Translations under genes and position numbers: made by a program
Source: Amoebophrya sp. A120
Taxonomy: Eukaryota; Sar; Dinophyceae; Syndiniales; Amoebophryaceae
Assembly (NCBI GenBank): GCA_905178155.1
Contig: CAJINV010000008.1
Location: forward strand, 1,860,001 to 1,924,000
Reading direction: 5' to 3'
DNA: 64,000 bases
In this document: in pieces, positions 48,460-60,953 of the stretch
Numbering within the stretch: position 1 is the stretch's first letter
Layout: every line of letters begins with the position of its first letter
Notes under the pieces: generated by a model
Databases searched by the model: none
What the model saw: the letters and a program-made list of their open reading frames with translations, nothing else
What the model was told of the DNA's origin: nothing

Positions 48460-51400
48460 CTGCTACTCGTGTCTAGGAATAGAAAATACTTAATGATGCT
48501 TTAGATTTGCTGACATTTACAACTTCATTTGCAAATAAACCTAATACTTGAGCCTAGTTTTCCCCATCATGCTTTGCCACCGACGGCCTTACAAGAGTAA
48601 ATCCAGCAAGAACTCAATCTTCAACAGAGGGATACGACTGAAGACTTGATTTACTTTATTGCAATTTAGAAGGACTCCAAAATCTACTTCCGCATGTGAC
48701 AAAATGGGTAAGTGCTGCTTGTCATTTTTTGCCGTGAGAACTGTGTCAGTGTTCGGGTGGTCATGCAGCTTGTTCGCTTTGCGAAAAGTCAAATTTTCCA
48801 TCTTGACGATTTCATTTGGATTTCCCATCTGGCGCTCGAACCATACTGCCAGGGTATGAATCTATCCGAGCCTTACGACGACGATAGTAACAAGAGCACG
48901 AAGATCATATCGGAATGCAAGTCGGAATTCAAAAATCTTGTCGTCGAGCGCTTGAATAATAGGCAACCGAACTCGTACCTCTGTTTCCGTCATGCAGAGA
49001 GATCTATTTCTTCGACGTTCACCTCAGATCAAGTCAATGGTGCTCAGGATCCCGATGCATCTAAATGGAACTCAATAAACCAGTCAAGTCGCGAAACCAC
49101 GAGCCACACGTCAACCAGAGGACAGGATCTAGCTACTGAGCATCGATCGCAGCTTACCTGCTGAGACTGATGCTTTCCTAGTGCGGACAAAAACGCAAAT
49201 CTCCAAATCTGGCACAACCGACAGAAGGGCAGATTCGAAAATCTGAAATCAAGAAAAACCAGCAAGAGGGCAAAACAGGAGTGCCCGGCAGAGCACAGAC
49301 AACAGAACACCTCCTCGTTGTAGCACCAGGCGGAATTATGGCAGGTGAGTTCTGCGCGGCGTGCTCGCTTTTTCTGCGATCATATGTACGTATGGTTAGG
49401 TAGTGGTGGAAGATTTGGCTTTGTCGAGGTGGTGTCGTGAGATTTTGTCGAGAAGGAGAAACAAATATATTAGATACCATCAATCGGGTTAGTGTTTGCT
49501 TCCAGGGCGGCGGATATTTTCGATCGACTTTCTAAGGGAAATAAAAATGGGAAAAGCACATCTGCTATGGTCGTTCTTCGCCTCGTTATTTCCTGTCCAT
49601 AAGATGTTTCTCTGCACAGAATGAGTGTAGTAAATCCGATGTTTTGCTTTGCGGTGTTGATCGTTTGCCATTGCGAGTCGTGGTTGGGCAAATTTGTGAT
49701 GATGTGCTGAGCTTCGTATCGGTAATGTGCCGAGTCTGATTTCAAATTTGCTGTGGTGCAACGTCACTCGTGGCAAACTGTGCTGTGAATAAGAGTAAGC
49801 ACCTCCCCCCTGCAAGTAGCCATCAACTCCTTCCCGACAGTGTCGCTAAAAAAAAGCGGAGTTATTGAAGCGGGAATGGAGTCGCCAATAAAATGCAGAA
49901 GGTAGCTACCACTCGGCCAATCTCATCTCAGTTGCGGGTGTGGTTCGTTGGGCTAAAGGTAAAAAGTGGACGATCATAAAAATGGTAGATAACAAAACTA
50001 CGTCGTGTAATAAAAAAGAGTACATTAAATGTTTTCCGAAAAATTAGTAAATAAGCTTCAGCACCGACGGCAGAGCTATGGAACCCGCCTTGGATTGGGG
50101 TTCCTGTGTTCATGCCGCGTGTCAAAAGTCAAATTCTAATTTCATCGTAATAAATAACTATCGCAGCATAGATGTGGCTCTCTACTGCTTGTTCTGCTGT
50201 ATTATCAGTCATCCCCTAAAAAGAATACTCAAACATCGCCTAATTGGTACAAGTTTTTGTGATAGAAAGAAACGTCGCAAAAGAAATTTCAACAACTTTG
50301 CCTAAGTAGATCACTGCGCAACCCCCTGCAACATCGAAACTCCTGTTAAACTTCATTAACCTTGCCTATATCAATTCAGAAGAGCCTAATCCTTCTATTT
50401 TGCCTATAATTCCGAAAAAAGATCAAGATCGGTGGTGTCATAACGTCATAGAAACGGTGTGATATTAGATCATGTGAAGTACAAGCTAAAAGCATTTATC
50501 TAGAAACCTGGTGTGATTAAAAACTCGTTCGAAACTATTCGCCTGCGAATCATAATTCCGTTGCTCATTGTCACTGACACTGAAACTTCTGCATCAGAAA
50601 ATGTGAATATCAATATGCTCTGCATGATCGCCTTTCCTATCGGCATGGACGCGTTCCATCCTCTCTGGCAGGTTCGTGTCCGCGGTGTCTGCTTTTGCGC
50701 AAAAAACTCGCTTCAAGCACCAAACTATGAATTTCGTATTTCATGTAAAGCGACTTTCTGAAGCGACACACCTGCAGTAGCGTTTGCCGAAGGAGAAGGA
50801 CGGATACTGCGTCTGCGATACACGCGTCTATTATGATCAATGCTGCCAGAAACCCTTTTTCTTTTCGATACAGGAGGCTCGAGTGTAGATATCGTATTCT
50901 AGTATACTGGTACGGGTTAATCATTATCATAGGAAAGCTGAAGACTCAATTGATCCCTAATTCTGGTGGCTCTTTAGATGTTCATGAATAGTTATAGTTA
51001 TTTTTTTCCTTGCGATGCATTATTCGGACAACCGTAAATCTATGTGACAGAGGTGTTTTTTGCTGCTTTCCAAACGGACGCGGACACGGCCGCCAGAAGG
51101 ACCAAACCTTCTTGATGCGGCGTGAGTCACGACTGGTCTGTGCAGCATAATTTTCATTTTTGTCGTTTACAAACGCCTGCTTCCCCCCAGCATCGAGCTT
51201 GTCACTACGGCATTTCATGTACGTGTGTGTTTTGTTTTTGTAGCTACAGCCATGTAGTACCCAAATAAAAAATTCTCGGTGTGCATATCATTAGCCAACA
51301 TCAATTTTCTACTATATTCTCTTTAGTCAATAACAAGTTCAAAAATGATAAAATCGTATCAACAAAAGCCACAATGTAAGTCTCGTGATCCCGAGCTCCT

Positions 51401-52478
51401 ATCGTATTCGTAAATTCGGACAACTATAACCGCCATTCGAACAGTTATCCGAAACCCAAAATATAACTGTGAAGCTACGTAGTAGAGAAAAATATAAGCA
51501 AGCGCTGCTAGACAACCCCCCGCACACGATAGATGCAGCCATAGCCTTGAGCAGCGAGTGACTCAGACCCCGGTTGACATCTACTGCATGCGCAGACTAG
51601 CAACCATCTGCTGCACCGAACAAACTTCGTCTGAATTTCATCAATTATCATATATCATGTCATTTTTCAAGTGCACTAGAAGTGATATTACCCCTATGCA
51701 AAAATAAATCTCAGCGAAAATAGAGGCAGTGCAAAAGTACGATAAATCCTTGCGATAGGACTGCGAGGCAGCCACGTAAGCAAACCAACTCCACATATGT
51801 ATCGACAATGAGTTTATCGAAGAAGTAGAATATCAGTCATATCAACGTCAGCAGATAACACAACGACTCCACACCACCATCGGAAGTTTTTTTTTGATAT
51901 TTCTATTACACACATCTATACATGCCACATTTACAGCCTCCTACTTCTAGGTGTCTCTGATACCTATTGGTCCTGCCTGATGAGACGTGACGAAACTCAC
52001 GCCAGCCTAACCGACGTGTGTTCGAAACTATCTTCCGCATCTTTTCTGCAGGAAATTAGAAACTGACTCAGTGCGCTGCAGAAGATCATTTTGGGATTGT
52101 CTACCAGAAGATATGGAGCCAGCATCTGTGACAAGGAAGTGCGCACAGCACTCCAGGTTATGCATCGTACAGGGTATTCACCTGAAACCACCAGAATGTA
52201 ATAGTAATGAGCCTCATTGATTCAGGGTCGAAATAGTTTCTTTAATTATTTCCGGCAAAGATTTTACAACAATGAAATCGTATAGACGCAGTTACTAAAC
52301 CGCAAAGCTTTCAGTTTTAATCATTTGACTTTCATAGCATTAACATTGTACAGCATCGATAAAAATTTGTACCAATCTAAAATTTTCACATTTTCTAATT
52401 TTCGCAGAAGAATAGTCCCGTTGAATCACTCGATGAAGATGATCCTGTTCCTCACCTCTCGTCTTCTATCTAAGACTG
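48460..52478. other. 4-kb AT-rich gap, no gene recognised
   Basis: The longest gene-poor stretch here. Short frames on both strands are AT-rich, motif-free and overlap one another. No long repeat, tRNA or rRNA was seen by eye. It separates the oxidoreductase from the P450 block. Confidence 0.5.
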
Positions 52479-52480
52479 TG

Positions 52481-54957
52481 TCAGTGACTGAGGCGGTATT
52501 GCAGGCCCTGCAGGAGAATTCGTGCGAGCGATTTTGCGACGTAGAGCGTGTCTCCGGGGTCGTCATCGTTGTTGCGACCAGAGAACGCGTGGCCCTTGCT
52601 GGGACAAAACCGGTCCCAGTTGTGTGCGTAGGCGACTAACAACTTCCGCAAGATGACGCGCGCCACCTTCTGCCCGAAGCACCGGCGCACCCCCGCTCCA
52701 AACGGCACCGCACGGAAGCGGCACTTCTTCTCGTCGTGCCACCGATTTGGATCAAACAGGGACGGGGTTTCTTCCTCGTATGCGTTCAATTCGGTTGCAG
52801 TAGGCAAAGATGATGTTGCATCTGCGGGTTTATTGCTGCTTCCACTTTCGCCGCCCTTACTCGTTTGATGCTCCTGCTGTGCCGCGAGGAAAGGGCACGC
52901 GGATGATCCCATCCCGCTGCTCGCCATCATACCACTCACCGGACAGGTGCTCTTCTCGCCCTGCACATACTGGTCGTACTCAATGAACACCTGGGTACCC
53001 TTCTTGAACCGGACGTCGCCCGTGGCCTCGTCAAACACGTCCTTCGTCACGGTCCGCTCCAGAATCGGGAACGGGTGCGCACACCGCATGCCCTCCAACA
53101 CCACGCGGTCCGCCACCTCCTCGCTGGGGGTTCGCTCCCGCAGACCCAACTGGATGCCCGTGTTCGGGTGGGGCTGCGCGTTCGGGTCGGGGTTCTGTGA
53201 GTGTCGTGAAAAAGAAAAGTATTACGTGAATGTGTGTGATTTTTATATACTCAAACTCATGTTTCAGAAACAATAATGCTGCAGAAGAATACAACAAAAT
53301 CCCCGATCTACTAGCAGTGCACTTGACGTTCAGACAGGCTGGCATTTGTTCCTATCTTTTTGGCGACGAGAAAGGTGGTACTTGTATTTCCCAGAAACGA
53401 GTTGACACAAGTCATGCTCAACAAAATCTTGGATACTAAAGCTGCACCTTTCAAAAACACTAAGTAGGTCATTTAGTTCACCATGTTTGTACTGTTTTTT
53501 ACCTTCGAGAATTGCGTGGGATTGCAGATTTCTTCTCGCCAGTGGGGGTGTCGGTCTAGTATCTTTTTCAAGGAGCTGAACACGTCGGCAAAGTTGATCA
53601 TGGGCGAAATTATCATGGGCTGCAGAATGCACGAGAGCGTTTGTATGTTGTCCCAATCGAAGTGGTAGTTGTCCGCCATCTTTTGCGTCTCGGACCGGGT
53701 CCTCCGCACCACCGGATTGGGCTGAGACGGGGCAAGCGCGTCGCGGTCCGCGGTCGTTGTACTGGACGTAGTTCTTGAGGTCCTCCCTAGCTGAACTCCG
53801 TCGTCGTGTGGTTCCGCTGCGCCAGGATCCTGCTCCCCGCTCTGGTTCCGGAAAAACGGACTTTCCTTCAGCGATTTCCGCATGAAGGCCAGAAACGCGA
53901 GTTTCAGCTCGCTGTCCGCGAGGCCCTTCATCGCGATCATCTTGCGCCACTCGTCCACCGCGCGGTGCGCCATGTCGCACTCTTCCGGCGTGGGGTACTT
54001 GTCCGTCAACAGCTTGTAGAAGATCTCGAACGAGTGCCGCGTCACGTCCGCGCACTTCACCTCGCACTCCTCCTTGCTCTTCGAAAACGAAAGCTTCTTC
54101 GTTTTGCTCGTCGTGGGCGACGGTCGGGACGACGAAGGCTCCTTGGGGCAGGCCCACGTGTTTGACGTTGCGGTCACTCCCCCCGTCTGCGATGCTGTCG
54201 TTGAAGTAGACTGCTGGTGTAGTTCTCGACAAGAAGTTGCACTAGTGGGCTGCGGCTCGAGATGATCTGATTTGTTCATGCTGGTACAGCCCGTCTGCGC
54301 GGCGGCGCCTATGTCGGCTGCAGTCCCCGTCAACTCCTCCAACGAGCACCCGGCCACATCGCTGCCGGTCCGCGGCCGGGAGCTAGCGGTGTCCACGTCC
54401 TGCGAGGAGGTTGAGTTCTTGTCCTTCTGGCAGTCGTGCACGTCCGTCGTGTTACTGCTGGCGCTGCTGTCGAACTTGCCCAGGGTCAACTTCATTTCGG
54501 ATGAAGCAGGGGGCCCCGGTGCAGTGGAAGTAGTGGCACCTCCACCGACGTGCAGATGTTGTGCGGAAAACTCTTCCACGTCGCTCACCTCGCGGCTGCT
54601 GTCGTGGGTGGTGGAGGACTGCGCGGTGAGGGTCGAAGCCGTGGGCGTCATCGTGTGGATTGTGGTCGAGCTTGGGGTGGACAGGAAGTCGGGGCATTCC
54701 GTGGTCACCTCCGACACGTTCCGCTGCATGCGGCTGTTGGCCGTGCCGATCCGTAGGTTGGCGTCGCGCTCGATCACCTCATCGATCACCTTGTCGAGGC
54801 GGTCAAAGATGTCGATTCGCGCAAACACCATCCCCAGCGACTCCTTCATCTTAATCGCTTCCGGGTACGTCACCGATTCCACCGAACGGACCGGACTCCA
54901 AGCGGGGCAGGCGATCAGCTCTTCCACGAAGTGACCTGTGTGCGATAAAAACTCCAT
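52481..54957 (-). CDS. Cytochrome P450, atypical I-helix
   Basis: A haem-thiolate enzyme. Two exons (54957-53503 and 53194-52481) join across a 308-base GT-AG intron to 722 residues. It has the K-helix ExxR as EGMR, followed by CAHPFPILERTV, a PERF-like FDPNRW, and the haem loop FGAGVRRCFGQ with the Cys ligand. The first ~300 residues include long Ser/Thr-rich stretches unusual for a P450, and an obvious N-terminal membrane anchor is missing. The expected I-helix AGxxT motif is not seen. The corresponding helix appears to read MIISPMINFADVF. That raises the chance of non-monooxygenase chemistry, as in CYP74-type enzymes. The start is the ATG at 54957. An AG just after it could instead mark an exon boundary. 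Confidence 0.88.
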
Positions 54958-55080
54958 CAGGGGTGCGATCAGAGGTTGTAGATTGATAGCTATAAAATCG
55001 GGTGCCGTGTATTTCTAGTGTGGTAAGATAAAGTAGTACCTGCTATGTGGCCGCAAAAAACAAGTCATTCATAGCAATTC

Positions 55081-55530
55081 AATTGGTTGTTATACAGGAA
55101 TCTCAACGGTTTCAACTCAACGAGTGCATCTCAACGGCCTGATAGGCCTCAACGACTTTCCGATGACCTCAACGACTGGTCTCAACGAAAAACACGGCCA
55201 AGAACTCACCGGCGCAAAAGACGGCAGCCCCATGGAAAAAGCAAAGCAACAGACCCACCGGGCGGGAAACGAAGGCCACGCAATTCGAAAAGCACAAGGC
55301 GCAACGGGAGCACGCGCGCCGGGAAGGCACAGCACAACGGCAGAAGAAGAGAATCGTCGGGCAGGGCAGCCGCCGCCGGCCGGCCGGCGGCGGCTGCCCT
55401 GCCCGACGACCCTAAACCCCAAGCCCTATTTTGTGTGCCGGCCGTTGAGGTATATTTCTCAACGTTGAGCTGTGAGGTCTCAACGTTGAGATCTAAGAGC
55501 GCAGTTGAGATTCCTGTAGTACAACCAATT
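55081..55530. mobile_element. 450-bp TIR element with central 56-bp palindrome
   Basis: Terminal inverted repeats of 27 bp at 55081-55107 and 55504-55530 start AATTGGTTGT and contain TACAGGAATCTCAAC. CAATT occurs at 55075-55079 and 55531-55535, a likely 5-bp duplication with one extra base at the left. Many CAACG/CGTTG words lie inside. A perfect, loop-free palindrome fills 55354-55409. It is non-autonomous. Its right edge supplies a base of the stop codon of the flavoenzyme-methyltransferase gene. Confidence 0.85.
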
Positions 55531-58500
55531 CAATTGCGTTCTCGGAGCATCTCCTTGATGTACCAGCAGTTCACATCACTTATACTACCTTTGTTGCTTC
55601 CCTCCAGAACTTTCTCGATCAACTCTGGATCCTTGACCGGGTCTAGGAAATCTACTGGGGTTCCCTGCAAGAGAGCCAGGAGTTTCAAAAAAATCCGACG
55701 CTCACTCACCCCGCCGACGCCGTTCCCGCAGCGCACCCCACGCACCATCTCGCCAACGGGCTCCAACGCTTTGGTTAGGAAATTGAATTGCGTGGGAACG
55801 AGTCGCTGGTACTCGAGGTAGTTCGCGCGCAGCTCCTCCGACTTGAGCATCTCGCGCTCCTCGTCATTGGCACTGTAGCTGAAGATCTGCAGTGCGATCC
55901 CGAAGTGCAGCAGGGGGATCAGGACCATGAACAGCACAAGCTTGGTCCCCGACGCGGCATAGCTTTGGAGCGAGGCGAAGTGCCAGAAGCGGGATGCTGC
56001 TGTGGTCACCGTCGCTGCGGCCGCGAGGATGTCGGCTTCCTTGTTCCTGGAACCATTAGCAGCGTCCTCCGCGGTGACGGAACTGAATCCGCAGAAAAGC
56101 GCGACAACCGCGAAGGCAAGCGCGGTCGCGTGCAAGATGTGGGCGGCAAACCCGGGGTGGCGGCAGTAGCTGTAGATGCCGGCCATGGTTACCGTGCGCA
56201 CGTCCTCCACTTCCTGAATAGTGGTACCGCTGTGCTTCTTCGTCTTCGGCTCCGACTTGCTCGACTTCCGGCCCGTGTTGGTCTCGTGCGTCTTTTTCAT
56301 GTCGCTAAATTCCTCGTCCGGAAGCTGCAGACACCGCGCGGACGGAATCACAAAGAAAACAGCGAGCATGCAGCTGCCTACTCGTGTAAATACGGAGAAG
56401 ATTTTTGATCTGTCATGGAAGATGAAAATGCATTTGAGTGAATACTGTATCCCAGGAATTTTTTTGATTTTTTTCGTGTGTTTCTACTTTCGCATTAACA
56501 CGACACATATGCTTTGCTAGCTGTTTTCTGCCGGGGGATAGACCGGTCGTAGTGGTCACATTCGTCCATGCTGCGGTACCGCAAATAGCAGGCCGCCGCG
56601 GTGAGTAGTATGGACAACAGGAAGAGCAGGGCCTGCTGCACCGTCGATAAAATCTTCTGGTCGGCGGCTTGTTGCTGCTGCTGTTCAAGAACAGTTGTCC
56701 CACTCAAGGACGAAGAGAAAAAGCCGGCGCAATGCTGGAACAGCACTACGCCGAAGTAGCACACCACCATCGGCGCCCCCAGCGCCCATAAGTAGTGGAC
56801 GCCCCACACGATATCAAGAAGAAAAATCCCCCCTCCCCATATCGAAAACGAAATTTCTGATGCAGTATTTGAGTACACAAATCGCATCTGTCTTGCTGGA
56901 GAGGACTGCAGACCCATATCAAGCCTGAATAGAGAGGCTTTGACTTAGGCGCTTAGCATGAAAAGCGTCCGCGATGTTGGCTCAACAGCATGACAAACCG
57001 GCTCCATAATGGGACGGAAGCTGCTGCCCTTGTCTTCTTGCAACACACACGTGATTTGTGACCTCAAATCAGCAACACAAATTTTCGAAAACCTACCTCT
57101 TCAATATGGGGAGGGGGGATTTTTCCTTGCGATACACGAGCCCGGCGCGCTTCCAGTCCTCCGCGGAACGCGGCGTACGGTAAATCTGCTCCGAACCGTA
57201 TCAAATGCAAAAATGTCTGGGTCTGGAAGATTGCAACTTGTAATGCTGTCTGCGGATTCTAAAAATATCTGTGTTGCATGAGCACCAAGAGGAGCCAGCT
57301 CTTGGCACGCGAAGAGGGCACTTCTCATGCGTAATTAGCATCAAGAAGCTCTCAAAAAATCTGTGATGCTAGCACCAGCATCACAGACCTCACGGGTCAT
57401 GCAAAATGTGCATGACAAGCCCCGACTCTTCCAGACCCAGACATTTTTGCAGTTGATAAACCGAGGGAGTAGGCAAAGTTGAGGAAGACGACGAGAAGGA
57501 ACTGCAGAGCGAAGAAAAACCGGGTTTTGGTCGTCTGCGAGAAAAAAGCACCTGCCTCGGCATTGTGGTAATCAGCGCTGCTAGAAGTAGAACCACTCGA
57601 ATTTAATATCTTCCCGGCGCCGCGGTAGGCCAAGTCGACCTGGCAGAGGAAAAAAACGGCCGCGATGCAGCAACAGCTGATCAGGGTCTGCGCGTAGTGG
57701 TTTTGCTTCGCTGTTTTCTTCAGCAGCGGGTCCTGTTCCTCGTCGCCTCCCGCCATCTTCAGCAGCTTATCGAGCACGTTATGCAGAAACCGCAGCAGAA
57801 TGTTCTCCGCCGGTTTCTTTTCCCACTCCAGGCCCGCGACTTTCTGGTGCGTCACGAGGAGGTCGAGCACCTCTTTTCCATACAGAGAGCCGTACTTGAA
57901 ACCGTAGCCGTCCAGCCCGGAAGCGAGAATCACCCGGTTGTCATAGTCCGGAATGAAATCCAAAATTGCCCCAAACTTCTCCTCGGAACCTGAAGAAGGA
58001 GTCGAGTGCGAGTACGTAGTCGCGCAGTTATTTTTTCACATAGAGAATCACGCGCGGCCACACGCTCTCTTCGATGATCGCAGTGACAAAAAGCGTTCCT
58101 TGGCTATTCTCAACAACAGAGAGGGGTTGCGGTAGAGTAAGAAGATGAAAAATAGACATAAGTTGCTCCACTAGGTAGTATGTTTCTTGTACCTACTTGT
58201 CATGACCACGGCAGAGCCTGCGGTCGTGAAGAGAGGATACGGACCACATCAGCTGCTCACAAACTATAAACAGTTAGTTGCATTGTTCTAGTTGTATACC
58301 GATTGACAATTGCGGGTATCGGCAGCTGTACTGCTGAGCCGGCTTTTTAGACACGAGCGCGTCCTCCCGAATGTAGTCCGTCAGAAACTGATCCACAGTG
58401 GCGATGTGGTCGTCCGAATGCGTTTGGTTCTCCGGATCCGCACACCACTTGGACGGGTAGTTGGGACGGATGGACATCACCTGTAGATATTTCGATCGCG

Positions 58501-60726
58501 TACACTTTCGCTTTGGATTTGGTGTTGCTCGTACTGCGACATGCAAATGAATTTACACTTCTGCAGTAGCCGTGGAATCGAATTGATGGCACACGCATGT
58601 TTAGCGAGATCGAGCCACATTCTTGCCCGTCAACAAGAAAGTCTAAAACTTTGCTGGTGAGCCACGCCTTCCAGACTTACGGTGTTAGTAGTAGCTTGTA
58701 GTAGAAATGATAGCAACTAAAATGACGCTCGAACAGAGAGGAGGAGACCGAGACGGAGATGAAAAAATACGAAATGAAACATCCAATACCTTATGCCCTT
58801 CGTGCGCGACTGCCATGGGGAACCCGTAGATTCTTGCACCCGGGAACGCAAAAAGCGGGCAGTGATTCTCCACCGACAGTGGCGGCGGCTGCGGGGAGGT
58901 GCTTGCTATGAAATGCAAAAATGTCTGGGTATGGAAACTTGTGATGCTAAAATGTGCATGATGAAAACACTTCCGAATGCAGTCCGGCATGACAACTTCC
59001 CAAAACGCTTTCTCATAGGCAATCCGCATGAGAAACTGCGACTTTGCATGACAAAAGAGGCTGCGACTTTTGTTCGTTATGCAATACAGATTTTCTAGGT
59101 ATGGAAAGCTAGCATTACAAGTCCCAACCTTCCAGACCCAGACATTTTTACAATCGATACTTGCCTTCCGTCGCTTGTTTGGCGATGAAGGGGCTCCTGC
59201 TCCTATTACAGTGAAAAGTGCCCCCCTTCCCTGAAATCGCAAAAAGTTGTGATGCGAAGTTTCCGAAAGAAAACCCTTTGTCATGCATGAAAGGAGTATG
59301 AATCTTTCTGATGCAGGGTTTAGGCGTGTATCGCATCGCTTGCATGACAAGCGCCTCTCTTGCTGGGGTCTTTTGCAATACAAATTTTTGCTATTCACGA
59401 TTGGAAACTTGTGATGCTGATAGATGCAAGAGGTCGAGTGTTTCATTTGGAAAGGTTTGCAATACAAATGCTGCCAAGTTCGGGGGTGGGGGCATTTTTC
59501 ATTGTAATAGCTCCTGGGCTAGTTTCCGCGGAATTGTTGACATTCACATCGTAGCTGGGGCACGTGAAGACGCCGATCTTGGTCTTTGTCTTGAAACCCA
59601 TGTTCTCGAGCAGCTCGCCGGTCCAACCGCCCCCCGCAATCACGACGTGCTTGGCACGCAGCTGGAAGGAGCTGTGTGTCGGATCCTGGCTGTCTGCGTC
59701 CTCGTCCTCGGCAGGTTTACTTATTCCGGTCGAGGATGTCGTTGTTGATCCGCCCGTCGTGTACTTTTCTTGCCTCACCACGTCCACGCAGTCTACAACG
59801 ATTATCGTCTCGGTCGCGGTGGCGTTTTTGCTATGCCTATCGGGACTCTTACTTCTCACTTTCCGCACGTTGGTCACGCGGGTGTTCCCCCGAATAGCGA
59901 AATTACTATTTTCTGTTTTTTTACCACCATTGCAGCCGTCTACAAGAACTGGAGATTGATGTCCACCTTCTCCTGTCAAGGTTGCTTGCCCGGCGGGACC
60001 CTTAACATCGCTAGTGCAGCTGCTCTCCAAGGAAACGAAGTTTCCTTTTTTGTGGAAAAACGCCAAAATCTGCTTGGTGTACAGGGCCGCGGCGTCGCTG
60101 TAGTAGATGCCAAACACGTTCCAGGATTTGAACTGAAACGCGTTCTTCGGGAGCTTATTCAGCACCTGGGTGCGGTTCCACAGCAGTTCCAACCCCCGTG
60201 GCAGGGAGTCTGCGCCCGCGAAAACGCGGCGGAGCGTCCACCAGCACAGAAACGCGATCAGCAGCAACCAGCCGAAGGGGAAGATTGAAACGACGAGTAC
60301 CTCCCCGATTACGTCAAACAGTGGCAGCGGTGGCTTTCTTTTTTGCCCGGTTGTTCTGCCCTCCTCCTCCTCTTCGATTTTCTCTATTTCCTTCAAATCG
60401 CACCAACTTGTCCACGCCTCCCGCACCCGGGTCCCGGGCGCCAGGTCCAACGTGCCAATCCTGCGCGGCCCGCCCCGGCTGCTGCCCATCGACTCCGAAT
60501 TCGGGTCGTGCGCGCGCTTGTTTTCGTTGGCCACGTCCCACTGCTCGACCAAGCAAACCTTGGCCCCACGCTCGGCCAGCGTGTATGCGGTAGAAGACCC
60601 CGCAATCCCGGCACCAACGACGATCACATCGTACTCGCTGTTGTCGAGGGAGGAACTTGTGCTGCCCCCTTCCACGTCGGAATATCTGCGTGATTGTTTC
60701 GCGGATTTCGAGTCACGGACGTTCAA
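55530..60726 (-). CDS. Fusion: DAO-type flavin oxidase plus ICMT/PEMT-like membrane methyltransferase
   Basis: Eight exons give 1,095 codons in frame: 60726-59510, 59198-59160, 58901-58790, 58480-58300, 57989-57459, 57193-57135, 56806-56502 and 56373-55530. The N-terminal half is a sarcosine-oxidase-like FAD enzyme: VIVVGAGIAGSSTAYTLAE binds FAD, then VVIAGGGWTGELL, then YGFPMAVAHEGHK, and near residue 525 ILASGLDGYGFKYG. An extra hydrophobic helix (~residues 140-165) interrupts it. The same exon runs on into membrane spans (ISCCCIAAVFFLC, FALQFLLVVFLNFAY). Later exons add more spans and the methyltransferase signature GIYSYCRHPGF, with NDEEREML and YLEYQRLVP near the end, as in ICMT/PEMT enzymes. 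Four breaks are introners; the others are GT-AG (the last is less certain). Confidence 0.82.
56812..57134. mobile_element. Introner, family 3, in the fusion gene
   Basis: 323 bp with terminal repeats containing GAAAAATCCCCCCTCCCC. CACGA is duplicated at 56807-56811 and 57135-57139. Removal with one copy gives RAGLVWGVHYLW in frame. It closely matches the copy at 17356-17682 throughout, including internal text such as AGAGAGGCTTTG. Confidence 0.92.
57199..57458. mobile_element. Introner, family 1, in the fusion gene
   Basis: 260 bp with ~32-bp terminal repeats starting TATCAAATGCAAAAATGT (one mismatch between ends). AACCG is duplicated at 57194-57198 and 57459-57463. Removal gives FAYSLGSEQIYR in frame. 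Only 59 coding bases separate it from the next introner. Confidence 0.93.
58907..59159. mobile_element. Introner, family 1, in the fusion gene
   Basis: 253 bp. Ends are TATGAAATGCAAAAATGT and its inverse, with a few changes. CTTGC is duplicated at 58902-58906 and 59160-59164. Removal gives RRKASTSPQPPP in frame. The total removed (258) is a multiple of three, but stops inside prevent read-through. Confidence 0.9.
59204..59509. mobile_element. Introner, family 2, in the fusion gene
   Basis: 306 bp with ends TATTACAGTGAAAAGTGC and the inverse of TATTACAATGAAAAATGC. GCTCC is duplicated at 59199-59203 and 59510-59514. Removal gives ETSPGAGAPSSP in frame. It is the inverted sister of 47108-47413. 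Confidence 0.92.
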
Positions 60727-60953
60727 GTTTTAGTTTTATCAAACAGGAAAGTAAATAAAGCAGGAACCGCAAGAATGGCATTCAGCAGAAGTGGCGGTAA
60801 TGGTTGCTCGTGGTTCAAGAAAAAATCGAAAGTCCTCGTCGAGTAACAATGCATGATAGAGGACATTTCTAGTCACTCATTTCAAACCAATTGGAGGAAC
60901 TCCTGTAGTTTTTCACTCCCGTCATGCAAAGTAACAAACAACTGACAAACAAA

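Noticed and set aside
55530-57990. Methyltransferase as a separate gene from the flavoenzyme
   Set aside because: The exon 57989-57459 carries the DAO end and the first membrane spans in one frame, and all later exons join in frame.
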